Shown: piece by piece, positions 17,363 to 26,011 of the stretch
How the letters are laid out: each line of letters opens with the position of its first letter
How positions within the stretch are numbered: position 1 is the stretch's first letter
Origin: Chitinophagaceae bacterium
GTDB lineage: Bacteria; Bacteroidota; Bacteroidia; Chitinophagales; Chitinophagaceae
Length of the DNA stretch: 64,000 nucleotides
Direction of reading: 5' to 3'
NCBI GenBank assembly: GCA_016720775.1
Contig: JADKJX010000001.1
Coordinates: 806,001 to 870,000 of the forward strand
Made by a program: the position numbers and the translations under genes
Notes under the pieces: model-generated
What the model saw: the letters and a program-made list of their open reading frames with translations, nothing else
What the model was told of the DNA's origin: nothing
Database searches by the model: none

Positions 17363-19279
17363 ATGAAAAGAGCTGCGCTTTTTTTTTCGCTGTTGATATT
17401 TTTCTCAGTCCTGCATGCCCAGGATAAACTTCCTTCTTTTGGTAAGGTTGATAAGGCCGACCTGGAAATAAAGGACTGTGATTTTGACCCCGGGGCCGAA
17501 GCACTTGTATTGTTTGATGTGGGTGAAGTTGAGATAAAATATGCCGGGTTTTCGGGCTGGCAGTCGGAAAGTATTTACCGTATGCGTATCAAAGTATTAA
17601 AAGCGAGTGCTGTTGACAGGGCGCAAATAAAGCGGCAGTATTATTCAAAAAACCGGTTGGAAGAGATCACCAATGTAAGAGGCATTTCGTTTAACCTGGA
17701 TGCCGGCGGCAACATCGTGGAAACAGAAATGGAAAATAAAGCAGTATTTGATAAAGTGATCAATAAAGAATGGTCTGAGATCTCTTTTGCCATACCCAAC
17801 GTAAAGGTTGGAACCGTGTTCGAATACAAGTACCGGCATGTTCGCAAATCATTCAGCTATATTCCTGCCTGGTATTTTCAAACAGATATACCGGTAAGAT
17901 ACAGCGCCTACTATGTCAGCATACCCGAGTATTTCCAGTTTACCGTACAGTCAACACTGCGTCAAAAAATGGATGAACAGAAAAAAGGTTCAGGCGATCC
18001 GGGCAAATGGTACATTCTGCGTGATATAGCCGGACTTAAAGAAGAGCCTTACAGTTCCGGTTCTAAAGATTATGTGCAGCGGGTGCAATTCAAACTGTCC
18101 AGGATAACTTCCCCTACCTATAACGAAGATTTTCAAACCACCTGGCCTAAAATAACGGAGCAGTTGCTGGAAGATGAAGACTTCGGCCTGGCTATCAAAA
18201 AGAACCTGCGGGGCACATCCGACCTGGATGCAAAACTTCCGCTTCTTACATCAAATAAGGAAAGGATACGCTCCGTTTATAAATATGTGCAGGCCAATAT
18301 GCAGTGGGATGGATCGTACGGTATCTATTCCGACAATGGAATAAAAGATGCATGGGATAAAAAGAATGGGTCGGTCACCGATATAAATTTCATCCTGATA
18401 AGGCTTTTAAGGGATGCCGGCATAGAGGCTAAACCCCTGCTGGTAAGTACAAAGGAAAATGGCACCATCAATTCATTCTATCCTTTCCTGAGCCAGTTTA
18501 ATGGTGCGATGGTCTATGTACAGGATGGGGACGAGGTGTATGTGATGAATGCCGCCGACAAGTATAATCCATTTTACCTGGTGCCTTATGATGTGTTATA
18601 CAACGATGGCCTGGTGGTGGACAAAAAGATCGGGGGTATAGTGCGGTTAGACGGCCAGGGTATGTTTGAGAACACGGTGTTCTTTACATGCGCTGTAGAA
18701 GAAGATGGAAAAATATCCGGGCAGGCAACTGCAAACAGTTCGGGCTATGCAAGGAATGTGCGCATGCAAAAAAATAACAAAGGCCGGCTGCGGGAAGTGT
18801 TTGAAGATAACAGCGGCATAAATATCAAGGTCGATTCGCTGGAAGTAAACAATGAAAAAGACGAACTGCTGCCGCTTGAACAAAAGGTTCAGTTCAGTGG
18901 TGGTATGCAATCAAGCGGGGATTATTATTTTCTGCCTTACAATCTTTTTACAAACCTGGGCAAGAACCCGTTCATTGAAGATAAAAGGGTAACAGATATT
19001 GATTTCAGCTATCCACGCAAATATTCAGTTACGGGTTCCTGGTTCCTGCCCGATAATTTCACGGTGAGTGAACTGCCCAAAAATACAAAAGTGATATTGC
19101 CCGATACCAGCATTGTGCTTTCAAGAATGATGCAGCTTGATGGCAGCATCGTTACTTTCCGGTTCACGATCGAATTTAAGGCATCGGGCTATGCAGCCGA
19201 AAGCTACCCTTACATAAAAGAATTCTTCAAACAGCTTTACATAATACTTGATGAACGGGTTGTTTTGAAGAAAAAATAA
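17363..19279 (+). CDS. Secreted DUF3857 protein with a degenerate transglutaminase core
   Basis: 638 residues with a signal peptide (MKRAALFFSLLIFFSVLHAQ). The N-terminal half is a DUF3857 beta-rich domain (for example VGTVFEYKYRHVRKSF), followed by a transglutaminase-like core and a C-terminal DUF3858-like region. In the core the usual catalytic Cys position reads GSVTDINFIL, and the His position reads FNGAMVYV instead of FNH, so peptidase or transglutaminase activity is unlikely. It is periplasmic or surface-bound. It is the first of a tandem pair, with a 9-base gap to a second DUF3857 protein that keeps its catalytic residues. Confidence 0.82.
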   Translation: MKRAALFFSLLIFFSVLHAQDKLPSFGKVDKADLEIKDCDFDPGAEALVLFDVGEVEIKYAGFSGWQSESIYRMRIKVLKASAVDRAQIKRQYYSKNRLEEITNVRGISFNLDAGGNIVETEMENKAVFDKVINKEWSEISFAIPNVKVGTVFEYKYRHVRKSFSYIPAWYFQTDIPVRYSAYYVSIPEYFQFTVQSTLRQKMDEQKKGSGDPGKWYILRDIAGLKEEPYSSGSKDYVQRVQFKLSRITSPTYNEDFQTTWPKITEQLLEDEDFGLAIKKNLRGTSDLDAKLPLLTSNKERIRSVYKYVQANMQWDGSYGIYSDNGIKDAWDKKNGSVTDINFILIRLLRDAGIEAKPLLVSTKENGTINSFYPFLSQFNGAMVYVQDGDEVYVMNAADKYNPFYLVPYDVLYNDGLVVDKKIGGIVRLDGQGMFENTVFFTCAVEEDGKISGQATANSSGYARNVRMQKNNKGRLREVFEDNSGINIKVDSLEVNNEKDELLPLEQKVQFSGGMQSSGDYYFLPYNLFTNLGKNPFIEDKRVTDIDFSYPRKYSVTGSWFLPDNFTVSELPKNTKVILPDTSIVLSRMMQLDGSIVTFRFTIEFKASGYAAESYPYIKEFFKQLYIILDERVVLKKK

Positions 19280-19288
19280 TACTACCGT

Positions 19289-21187
19289 ATGAAAAAGGCC
19301 CTTTTTCTTTCAGTTGCATTCCTTTTTGTGATTGCTGTGCATGCCCAGGTGAATATTTATTCAGCACTTACAATACCCGACTCGTTAAAGAAGGATGCAG
19401 ATATTGTGATACGGGATGAGAACATACGGCTTACGGTCAAAGACAAGAACACGGCATGGTACGATGTGCACCAGGTGATGACCATTATGAACGAACAGGG
19501 AAAAAAATTCCTTTTTTTCATACAGTATTCAGATAAGTTTCATGCGCTGGATGAAGCAGAGATCAAAGTATACGACATGCTGGGAAACAAAAAGAATACC
19601 TATTCAAAAAAGGAAATGACGGCACAGAATTATGGAGAGGGACTGGTGCCTGAAGGGAAAGTCACTTATTTCGATGTCACGGCACCGTCTTATCCCATTA
19701 CAGTTGAATATACATACAGCATTAAATTCAAAGGCATATTAAGCCTGCCCGGGTACGACTATCATTCTCCCTGGCAATCGGTACAGCACTCCGTATTTGA
19801 AGTGGAGGCGCCTGCCGACCTGGGCGTTCGCTACAAACTGGTGAATACAGAACTTCAGCCTGAACTTATACATTCAGGCAGCCGGGATATGCTGCGCTGG
19901 GAAGTGAAAAATCTAAACGCATATAAACTGGAAAAGCACAGTGGTTCTCCTTTCCTTTACGAACCCATGGTACTGATCGGCCCTAATAAATTCCAGTTAG
20001 ATGACTATGAAGGCGACATGACAAGCTGGAAAAATTTCGGCAACTGGATCAATGACCTCTATGCCAAAACCACCGGCCTGCCGGACGAGAAAAAGAAATT
20101 TTACCAGGCTATGGTAAGAAATGCGTCAACCGACAGGGAAAAAGCGCAAATACTTTATGCTTATCTGCAGAACAATATGCGCTATGTAAGTATTCAGCTC
20201 GGTATTGGGGGATGGAGGCCTTTCCCGGCAAGCTTTGTGGATGAAAAAAAATACGGTGATTGCAAGGCATTGAGTAATTATTTAAAATCTGCCCTCGATG
20301 CCGTAGGAATTAAATCAAACCTCATTATCATTTACCGTGACTATGAACCCAGGATCGTTGATGAAAAATTTCCCATGAATGATTTTAACCACGTAATACT
20401 TTGTATTCCCCAACAGGCAGATACCGTTTGGCTTGAATGCACCAGTACCACGTTGCCTTTCTCAAATCTTGATATAACAACCTTGAACAGGAAGGGTATG
20501 CTGATCACTGATAACGGGGGCATTTTGATTAACACCCCGGTAAGCAATTACCAGAAAAATACAGAGGTAATACGTACTGTAATTGAGGTGAATGGAGAAG
20601 GGGGCGCCGTTGTAAACACCACCTCTGCTATTACCGGGGAGGAAAGAGACGACCTGTTGATGCGCTTTCACGATATGAAAGACGATGAAAAGAGAAAATA
20701 CTTTTTAACAGACCGAAGCTGGAAACAACCGGATGTACTTAATATAACCACGGCGGATAAAACAAGTAATCCCTATTGGTTGAAAGCATCCATGGAATAT
20801 GATAAGGTTTATTCGTTCAATGCGGGCAGTAAATTATTTTTTGAACCCAGGCTATATCCCATCTTTGATGAAGACATCCCGGAGAACAACAAGCGGATGA
20901 GGGATTATCATTTCACCTGTCCTTACCAGGTCCTTGATACCACCGTGTATAAATTTCCTGCGGGATATACATTAGAGAACTTGCCCAAAAATAGATCAGT
21001 AACCAGGCCCTTTGCACAATATACCTGCACGTATACCTGGGATGCAAATGCACATACGCTTATATCCGTGGCTTTGCTTCAGTTGAAAGAACGGGTGATA
21101 AAAGCAGCTGATTATGATGCCCTCTACGATTTTAATAAACAGGTAATGGCAGATGTGAATGAAAAAATTGTGATGAAGAAAGAGTAG
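19289..21187 (+). CDS. Secreted DUF3857 transglutaminase-like protein
   Basis: 632 residues with a signal peptide (MKKALFLSVAFLFVIAVHAQ). After the DUF3857 domain comes a transglutaminase-like core with intact residues: Cys in KYGDCKALSNYL (near residue 325), His in DFNHVILCIP and an acidic residue in WLECTSTTLPF. It pairs with the preceding gene, which has lost these residues. The two probably form an operon. The substrate is unknown. The gene ends 3 bases from the convergent MFS gene. Confidence 0.85.
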   Translation: MKKALFLSVAFLFVIAVHAQVNIYSALTIPDSLKKDADIVIRDENIRLTVKDKNTAWYDVHQVMTIMNEQGKKFLFFIQYSDKFHALDEAEIKVYDMLGNKKNTYSKKEMTAQNYGEGLVPEGKVTYFDVTAPSYPITVEYTYSIKFKGILSLPGYDYHSPWQSVQHSVFEVEAPADLGVRYKLVNTELQPELIHSGSRDMLRWEVKNLNAYKLEKHSGSPFLYEPMVLIGPNKFQLDDYEGDMTSWKNFGNWINDLYAKTTGLPDEKKKFYQAMVRNASTDREKAQILYAYLQNNMRYVSIQLGIGGWRPFPASFVDEKKYGDCKALSNYLKSALDAVGIKSNLIIIYRDYEPRIVDEKFPMNDFNHVILCIPQQADTVWLECTSTTLPFSNLDITTLNRKGMLITDNGGILINTPVSNYQKNTEVIRTVIEVNGEGGAVVNTTSAITGEERDDLLMRFHDMKDDEKRKYFLTDRSWKQPDVLNITTADKTSNPYWLKASMEYDKVYSFNAGSKLFFEPRLYPIFDEDIPENNKRMRDYHFTCPYQVLDTTVYKFPAGYTLENLPKNRSVTRPFAQYTCTYTWDANAHTLISVALLQLKERVIKAADYDALYDFNKQVMADVNEKIVMKKE

Positions 21188-21190
21188 CAA

Positions 21191-22411
21191 TTACTCTTCT
21201 ACAAAGTCAAGGTCTTTTCCAAAACTTTCTTTTGTGAAATACAAAGCCGCAAAGCCGGTGAGCATTACTACGATCCCCAGTAACCATGCGCCGGTTAAAT
21301 AACCGGTTATTTTTCTTAATTGTGTAAAACATAAGATCAGCAACGGCGTAAAACCTCTTACCATATTGGTGATGGAAATGGATGCGGAGGCTCTTAAATT
21401 GGTACCAAACTGCTCGGCAGAAGTAGTGATGTATAAAACGGAAATGCCGGAGCCAAAACCCAGGCCGGCACAGATAAAATAAAAATATTCCTGTGAGGAA
21501 TTATGCTGCGTAAAGAACAGGATCATAAAAAAGGAAGTAATGCAATAAAAAACAAATAGTGCTTTCTTCCTGCTTTTTAAATAATTGCTTAACAGCCCGG
21601 CGGAAATATCACCTAAACCCAAACCAATGTATTGGAACAGAATGGCATCACCCGGCTTTATATTTGGTACACCCATTTTATTACCAAACTGGTCGGCAAA
21701 AGATACCAGCATCCCGATGGTATACCACACGGGCAGGCCAATAAGAATTCCCTTCATATACCGGTAAAAGCGTTCTCTGGAAGTAAAGAACTTTAAAAAA
21801 TTTCCCAGCTGCACCGAAGATTTTTTTATGGAATGATACATGCCGCTTTCTGCAACAGCGATCCGCAGTATTAATAAAACAAGGCCCATGCCACCCCCGA
21901 TAAAATACAGCATACGCCAGTCGCCGATCGTTTTATAAAGCAGGGCTGCGGTAATGCCACCCAACACACCGGTGGCAGCAATGATGGTGGCAGCCAGTCC
22001 TCTTTTTTCTTTGGGTAATATTTCACTGGTTAAGGTAATACCTGCACCTGATTCCCCGGCCAGCCCAAATCCGGCTATGAAACGTATGATAACGTATTGC
22101 GGCAATGTTTGAACAAAACCATTGCTGATATTTGCCAGCGAGTACAACAGGATGGAACCAAACAATACTTTTAACCTTCCTTTCTTATCGCCGAGTATTC
22201 CCCATACAATGCCGCCCAGCATCATGCCGATCATTTGTATGCTTATGAGCAGTTCGCCTTTGGTTAAGATCTCTGCTTCGGAAAGACCGAGCTCACGTAA
22301 GCTTGGTTTACGCACAACACCAAACAGCAACAGGTCAAACACATCCACAAAAAAACCAAGGGCTGCAACCAGCACCGCCAGTGATAATAATCCGGGTTGT
22401 TTTTTATTCAT
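21191..22411 (-). CDS. MFS transporter
   Basis: A 406-residue major facilitator with about 12 membrane segments. The loop 2-3 motif appears as GGIVWGILGDKKGRLKVLFG, and RFIAGFGLAGESGAGITL matches the fourth-helix region of metabolite:H+ symporters. The substrate is not evident. The start is put at MNKKQPGLLSL because the nine upstream codons are not part of the fold. It starts 29 bases after mfd's stop on the same strand, so it may be cotranscribed. Confidence 0.85.
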   Translation of the reverse strand: MNKKQPGLLSLAVLVAALGFFVDVFDLLLFGVVRKPSLRELGLSEAEILTKGELLISIQMIGMMLGGIVWGILGDKKGRLKVLFGSILLYSLANISNGFVQTLPQYVIIRFIAGFGLAGESGAGITLTSEILPKEKRGLAATIIAATGVLGGITAALLYKTIGDWRMLYFIGGGMGLVLLILRIAVAESGMYHSIKKSSVQLGNFLKFFTSRERFYRYMKGILIGLPVWYTIGMLVSFADQFGNKMGVPNIKPGDAILFQYIGLGLGDISAGLLSNYLKSRKKALFVFYCITSFFMILFFTQHNSSQEYFYFICAGLGFGSGISVLYITTSAEQFGTNLRASASISITNMVRGFTPLLILCFTQLRKITGYLTGAWLLGIVVMLTGFAALYFTKESFGKDLDFVEE

Positions 22412-22440
22412 GAAATGATCTGTTGCGGATGGCAACAAAT

Positions 22441-23848
22441 TTAAGGAGAAATAGCCTTCGTCATTCTTTCTAAGAATTCATGCAGGTCATTCATTGTTTT
22501 CATAGACTCAACGATCAGTATGCCGTTCTTTCCTACCTGTTTCAGCTTTGCTTTATTGGTGGCTTTTTGTAAGAATTGAAGGATGCCGCTGAATGTCTCA
22601 CTCTGAAAGTAGGGCGAATCGGGATTGCCTACAAAAAAACAACGGAGTGTTTCATTCTTCAGCAGCATTTTTTCAAAACCAAGGTCAACTGCTAAGCGGC
22701 GGCAACGCACCGTAGTAAAAAGATCCTCCACCTGTTCGGGTACCGGGCCAAAGCGGTCTGTCATCTCGGTATGAAATGCAAGCAGGTCATTTTCTGTTTC
22801 GCAATTATCCAGTCTTGAATATAAACTCAACCGCTCGGTAATGCTTTCTACATAACTGTCAGGGATCAGTATCTCCAGGTCGGTATCAATGCTGCAGTCT
22901 GTTACAAAATCATCCTGCTGCTGTATCTCGGTTTTGAACAGTTCTTTAAATTCCGACCGCTTCAATTCACGGATGGCTTCGTCTAGTATCTTCTGGTACA
23001 TTTCAAAACCGATCTCGGCAATAAAACCACTTTGCTCACCGCCCAGCATATTGCCGGCGCCACGTATATCCAGGTCACGCATGGCGATCTGGAAACCACT
23101 GCCCAGTTCGCTGTACTGTTCCAGCGTACTTAATCGTTTGCGACTGTCAACAGGCAATGTACTCATCGGCGGTGCAAACAAATAACAGAATGCTTTTTTA
23201 TTGCTGCGGCCAACCCTGCCTCTTAATTGATGCAGGTCACTTAAGCCAAACTGGTGAGCATTGTTTACAATGATGGTGTTCACGTTTGGTATATCCACGC
23301 CGCTCTCCACAATGTTTGTACAAACAAGCACATCGTATTTTTTATCCATAAAATCGAGGATGGTATCTTCCAGTTGATCGCCATCCATCTGGCCATGTGC
23401 ATAGGCAACGCTGATATCAGGGCAAAGCCCCTGTATCAGGCCTTTCATCTCTGCCAGCCCATTCACCCGGTTATGGATAAAGAAAACCTGTCCGCCTCTT
23501 TCCGTTTCATAATAAATAATATCACGGATGGCGTCTTCATTGAACACCATCACTTCCGTTTGTATGGGTTGCCTGTTTGGCGGCGGCGTATTGATAATGC
23601 TCAGGTCCCTTGCGCCCATCAAACTGAATTGCAGGGTACGGGGAATAGGAGTTGCCGTTAAGGTTAAAGAATCAACGGTTGTTCTGAGTTGCTTTAATTT
23701 TTCTTTTGCGGCCACACCAAACTTCTGTTCTTCATCAATGATCATCAGCCCAAGGTCTTTGAATTTTACTTCCTTGTTGAGCAGTGCATGCGTGCCGATG
23801 ATGATATCAATTTTTCCTTCCGCTACTTTCTGAAGTGTTTCTTTTTCT
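22441..23848 (-). CDS. mfd: Transcription-repair coupling factor Mfd, C-terminal part (after frameshift)
   Basis: This carries the second half of the RecG-like translocase and the C-terminal TRCF domain. It continues the N-terminal fragment as EKETLQKVAEGKIDIIIGTH, then MIIDEEQKFGVAAKEKLKQL (DEEQ box), LTLTATPIPRTL, ILVCTNIVESGVDIPN-like text (VLVCTNIVESGVDIPN) and the QLRGRVGRSNKKAFCYL motif VI. Mfd removes stalled RNA polymerase and recruits UvrA. The break is near 23845-23853 in a GAAAAAGAAAC run, explained by a single lost base. The whole protein would be about 1135 residues, normal for the family. Confidence 0.9.
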
Positions 23849-25850
23849 GTTTGGCCGATTTAAAACGATTGATGAAATCAACAGTCACCGGAAAATCTTT
23901 TAACCGGTCGCCAAATGTTTTATAATGCTGGTAAGCCAGGATGGTAGTGGGTACCAAAACGGCAGCCTGCTTTCCATCGCAGCAACTTTTAAATGCAGCA
24001 CGAATTGCAATTTCTGTTTTGCCGAATCCTACATCACCGCAAACCAGCCTGTCCATGGGCGAAGGTTTCTCCATATCCCGTTTCACATCTTCAGTTGCCC
24101 TGGCCTGGTCGGGTGTGTCCTCATAAATAAAACTTGCTTCCAGTTCGGTCTGCATATAATTATCCGGTGCATGTGCAAAACCTTCCTGGCTTTTTCGCTG
24201 GGCATAGAGTTTTATGAGGTCGGTGGCAATATCTTTTACCTGTCGCTTGGTCTTATCCTTCAGTTTGTTCCATACGTCACTTCCCAGTTTGTTCATTTTG
24301 GGAATGGTGCCTTCCTTTCCGCTGTACTTGCTGATCTTATGTAAAGAAGAAATATTTACATACAGCAGGTCACCATCTTTATACTGAATGCGGACTGCCT
24401 CCTGCATTTTTCCATTGGCTTCTATCTTTTGCAAGCCACTGTACACACCTACGCCATGGTCGATATGTGTAACGTAATCTCCCGGCTGCAATTCCCGCAG
24501 CATTTTCAACGTGAGGGCCTTGTTCTTGCTAAAGGCCTGTTTTACCCGGTACTTATGATAGCGCTGAAATATCTGGTGATCGGTATAGCAAACTGTTTTC
24601 AGGTCATCATCAATAAAACCTTCGTGGATGGAAACCGGAACAGGAATTACGTTTATCTCAGCCTTAAGATCAGTAAAGATCACATGCAACCTTTCTAACT
24701 GTTTGGGATTTTCGGCAAACAGGTAAATGTTGTATTTCTTTGCTTCGTACTCTTTTAAATTCTTTATCAGCAGGTCGAACTGGCGGTTGAAGGCGGGTTG
24801 TTCTTTGGTTGAGAATATAATTTGAGGTTTGAGGTTTGAGGTTTGAAGTTCGTTTGCTAAGTAAGACTTCTTTCCGATTTCAACGATATGCCGTTGCTTG
24901 ATTTGTTCCTCAACGAATACTGCAGTAACAAAATCATCCGCACTAATATTTATTTTCTCAGTGAGATCTTCCGTTTCTTCAGACTCTTTACCAACATCAA
25001 ACCCCAAACTCCAAACGTTAAACTCCTCTTCCTGCTGCTCAATTTTTTCTTTAATAAATTCCCAGTCTTCTGTCCATACTACCGTGTTCTCCGGCAGGAA
25101 TTCCCACAATGAAACTTTTTCACCACTGTCGAATTGTGTCTCCACATTGGGAATGATATTTACCTGCAGTAATTTTCGTTCGCTTAATTGTGTTTCGGGA
25201 TCAAAGATGCGGATGCTGTCCACTTCATTGCCAAACAATTCAACCCGGTAAGGTTTTTCATTGCCAAACGAATAAATATCAAGGATGCCGCCACGAACCG
25301 CAAATTGGCCGGGTTCATAAACGAAGTCGGTTCGTTTGAAACCATAGCCCACAAATTTTTCGTAAATGCCTTCCGTGTCCAGCGTATCGCTTTGCTTGAT
25401 GGAGATGATGTTGGCTGAAAGTGTTTTTGGAAGAACAACCTTTTCAAACAGTGCTTCGGGATACGTTATGATGGTACCAACCCGGTCACCCGGTGGATTT
25501 GAAAAACGGGTGAGGCATTCGGTCCGCAGCATCACATGGCTGGGATTGAGCAACCGGTAGTTTTTTTTATTCTTAAAAGAGGAAGGGAAATAGAATAGGT
25601 TCAGGGCGCCAGAAATATTTTCCAGCGTATTATGAAAATAGGCAGCTTCCTCGGCATCCCTTAAAATGACGACATGGTTTAATTGGGATGTTGCCGGGTG
25701 GTTGAAAACAGCGGAAAAAATGAAGGCAGGGGAACTTCCCTGGAGCCCCTTGAGGTGAAAATGCCGCGGACTGGACGCAGTGATCCGGTCCACTATTGCA
25801 AAACAGCGGCTGTCATTTTCGTACTCTTTCAACAGCATTTCCAAATTCAT
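23823..25850 (-). CDS. mfd: Transcription-repair coupling factor Mfd, N-terminal part (before frameshift)
   Basis: 675 residues covering the UvrB-like N-terminal domains, the RNA-polymerase-interacting CarD-like domain (PGDYVTHIDHGVGVYSGLQK) and the first translocase motifs, including MDRLVCGDVGFGKTEIAIRA (near residue 606). Two segments, near residues 276-286 and 334-343, are encoded by GTTTG-type intergenic repeats inserted in frame. The reading frame then shifts near 23850. The start at MNLEMLLKEYEND is within ten bases of a strong -7 box; the ATG four codons on is the alternative. Confidence 0.9.
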   Translation of the reverse strand: MNLEMLLKEYENDSRCFAIVDRITASSPRHFHLKGLQGSSPAFIFSAVFNHPATSQLNHVVILRDAEEAAYFHNTLENISGALNLFYFPSSFKNKKNYRLLNPSHVMLRTECLTRFSNPPGDRVGTIITYPEALFEKVVLPKTLSANIISIKQSDTLDTEGIYEKFVGYGFKRTDFVYEPGQFAVRGGILDIYSFGNEKPYRVELFGNEVDSIRIFDPETQLSERKLLQVNIIPNVETQFDSGEKVSLWEFLPENTVVWTEDWEFIKEKIEQQEEEFNVWSLGFDVGKESEETEDLTEKINISADDFVTAVFVEEQIKQRHIVEIGKKSYLANELQTSNLKPQIIFSTKEQPAFNRQFDLLIKNLKEYEAKKYNIYLFAENPKQLERLHVIFTDLKAEINVIPVPVSIHEGFIDDDLKTVCYTDHQIFQRYHKYRVKQAFSKNKALTLKMLRELQPGDYVTHIDHGVGVYSGLQKIEANGKMQEAVRIQYKDGDLLYVNISSLHKISKYSGKEGTIPKMNKLGSDVWNKLKDKTKRQVKDIATDLIKLYAQRKSQEGFAHAPDNYMQTELEASFIYEDTPDQARATEDVKRDMEKPSPMDRLVCGDVGFGKTEIAIRAAFKSCCDGKQAAVLVPTTILAYQHYKTFGDRLKDFPVTVDFINRFKSAKQKKKHFRK
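24821..24851. repeat. GTTTG-type repeat inside mfd (copy 1)
   Basis: Starts TTTGAGGTTTGAGGTTTGA and continues with another unit and GAAGTTC. On the coding strand it encodes ELQTSNLKPQ, in frame. The unit equals the spacer repeat at 2304 and 36783. Confidence 0.75.
24993..25025. repeat. GTTTG-type repeat inside mfd (copy 2)
   Basis: The plus strand reads ACATCAAACCCCAAACTCC and more, the opposite orientation to copy 1. On the coding strand it encodes EFNVWSLGFDVG. Together the two copies form an inverted pair about 150 bases apart within the coding region. Confidence 0.6.
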
Positions 25851-25858
25851 CCGGGCGG

Positions 25859-25866
25859 CAAAGATA
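25859..25866 (-). promoter_or_regulatory. -7 promoter box directly upstream of mfd
   Basis: TATCTTTG on the minus strand, full match to TAnnTTTG, ends 8 bases before the first mfd ATG. A start about 6 bases downstream would leave a leader of only a few bases, unless the second ATG is used. Confidence 0.5.
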
Positions 25867-26011
25867 GGCGGAATAGCTATTATGTATTAATTATGCTTAA
25901 GGTGGCAATACGGGGGGCAGCAAAACCGTTATTCCCGTTGTCTTATCATGGTTTTTGTACATATTTTTACACGCCATCCATGTTAAGGGAAATCCAATAG
26001 CAAAACGGGAA

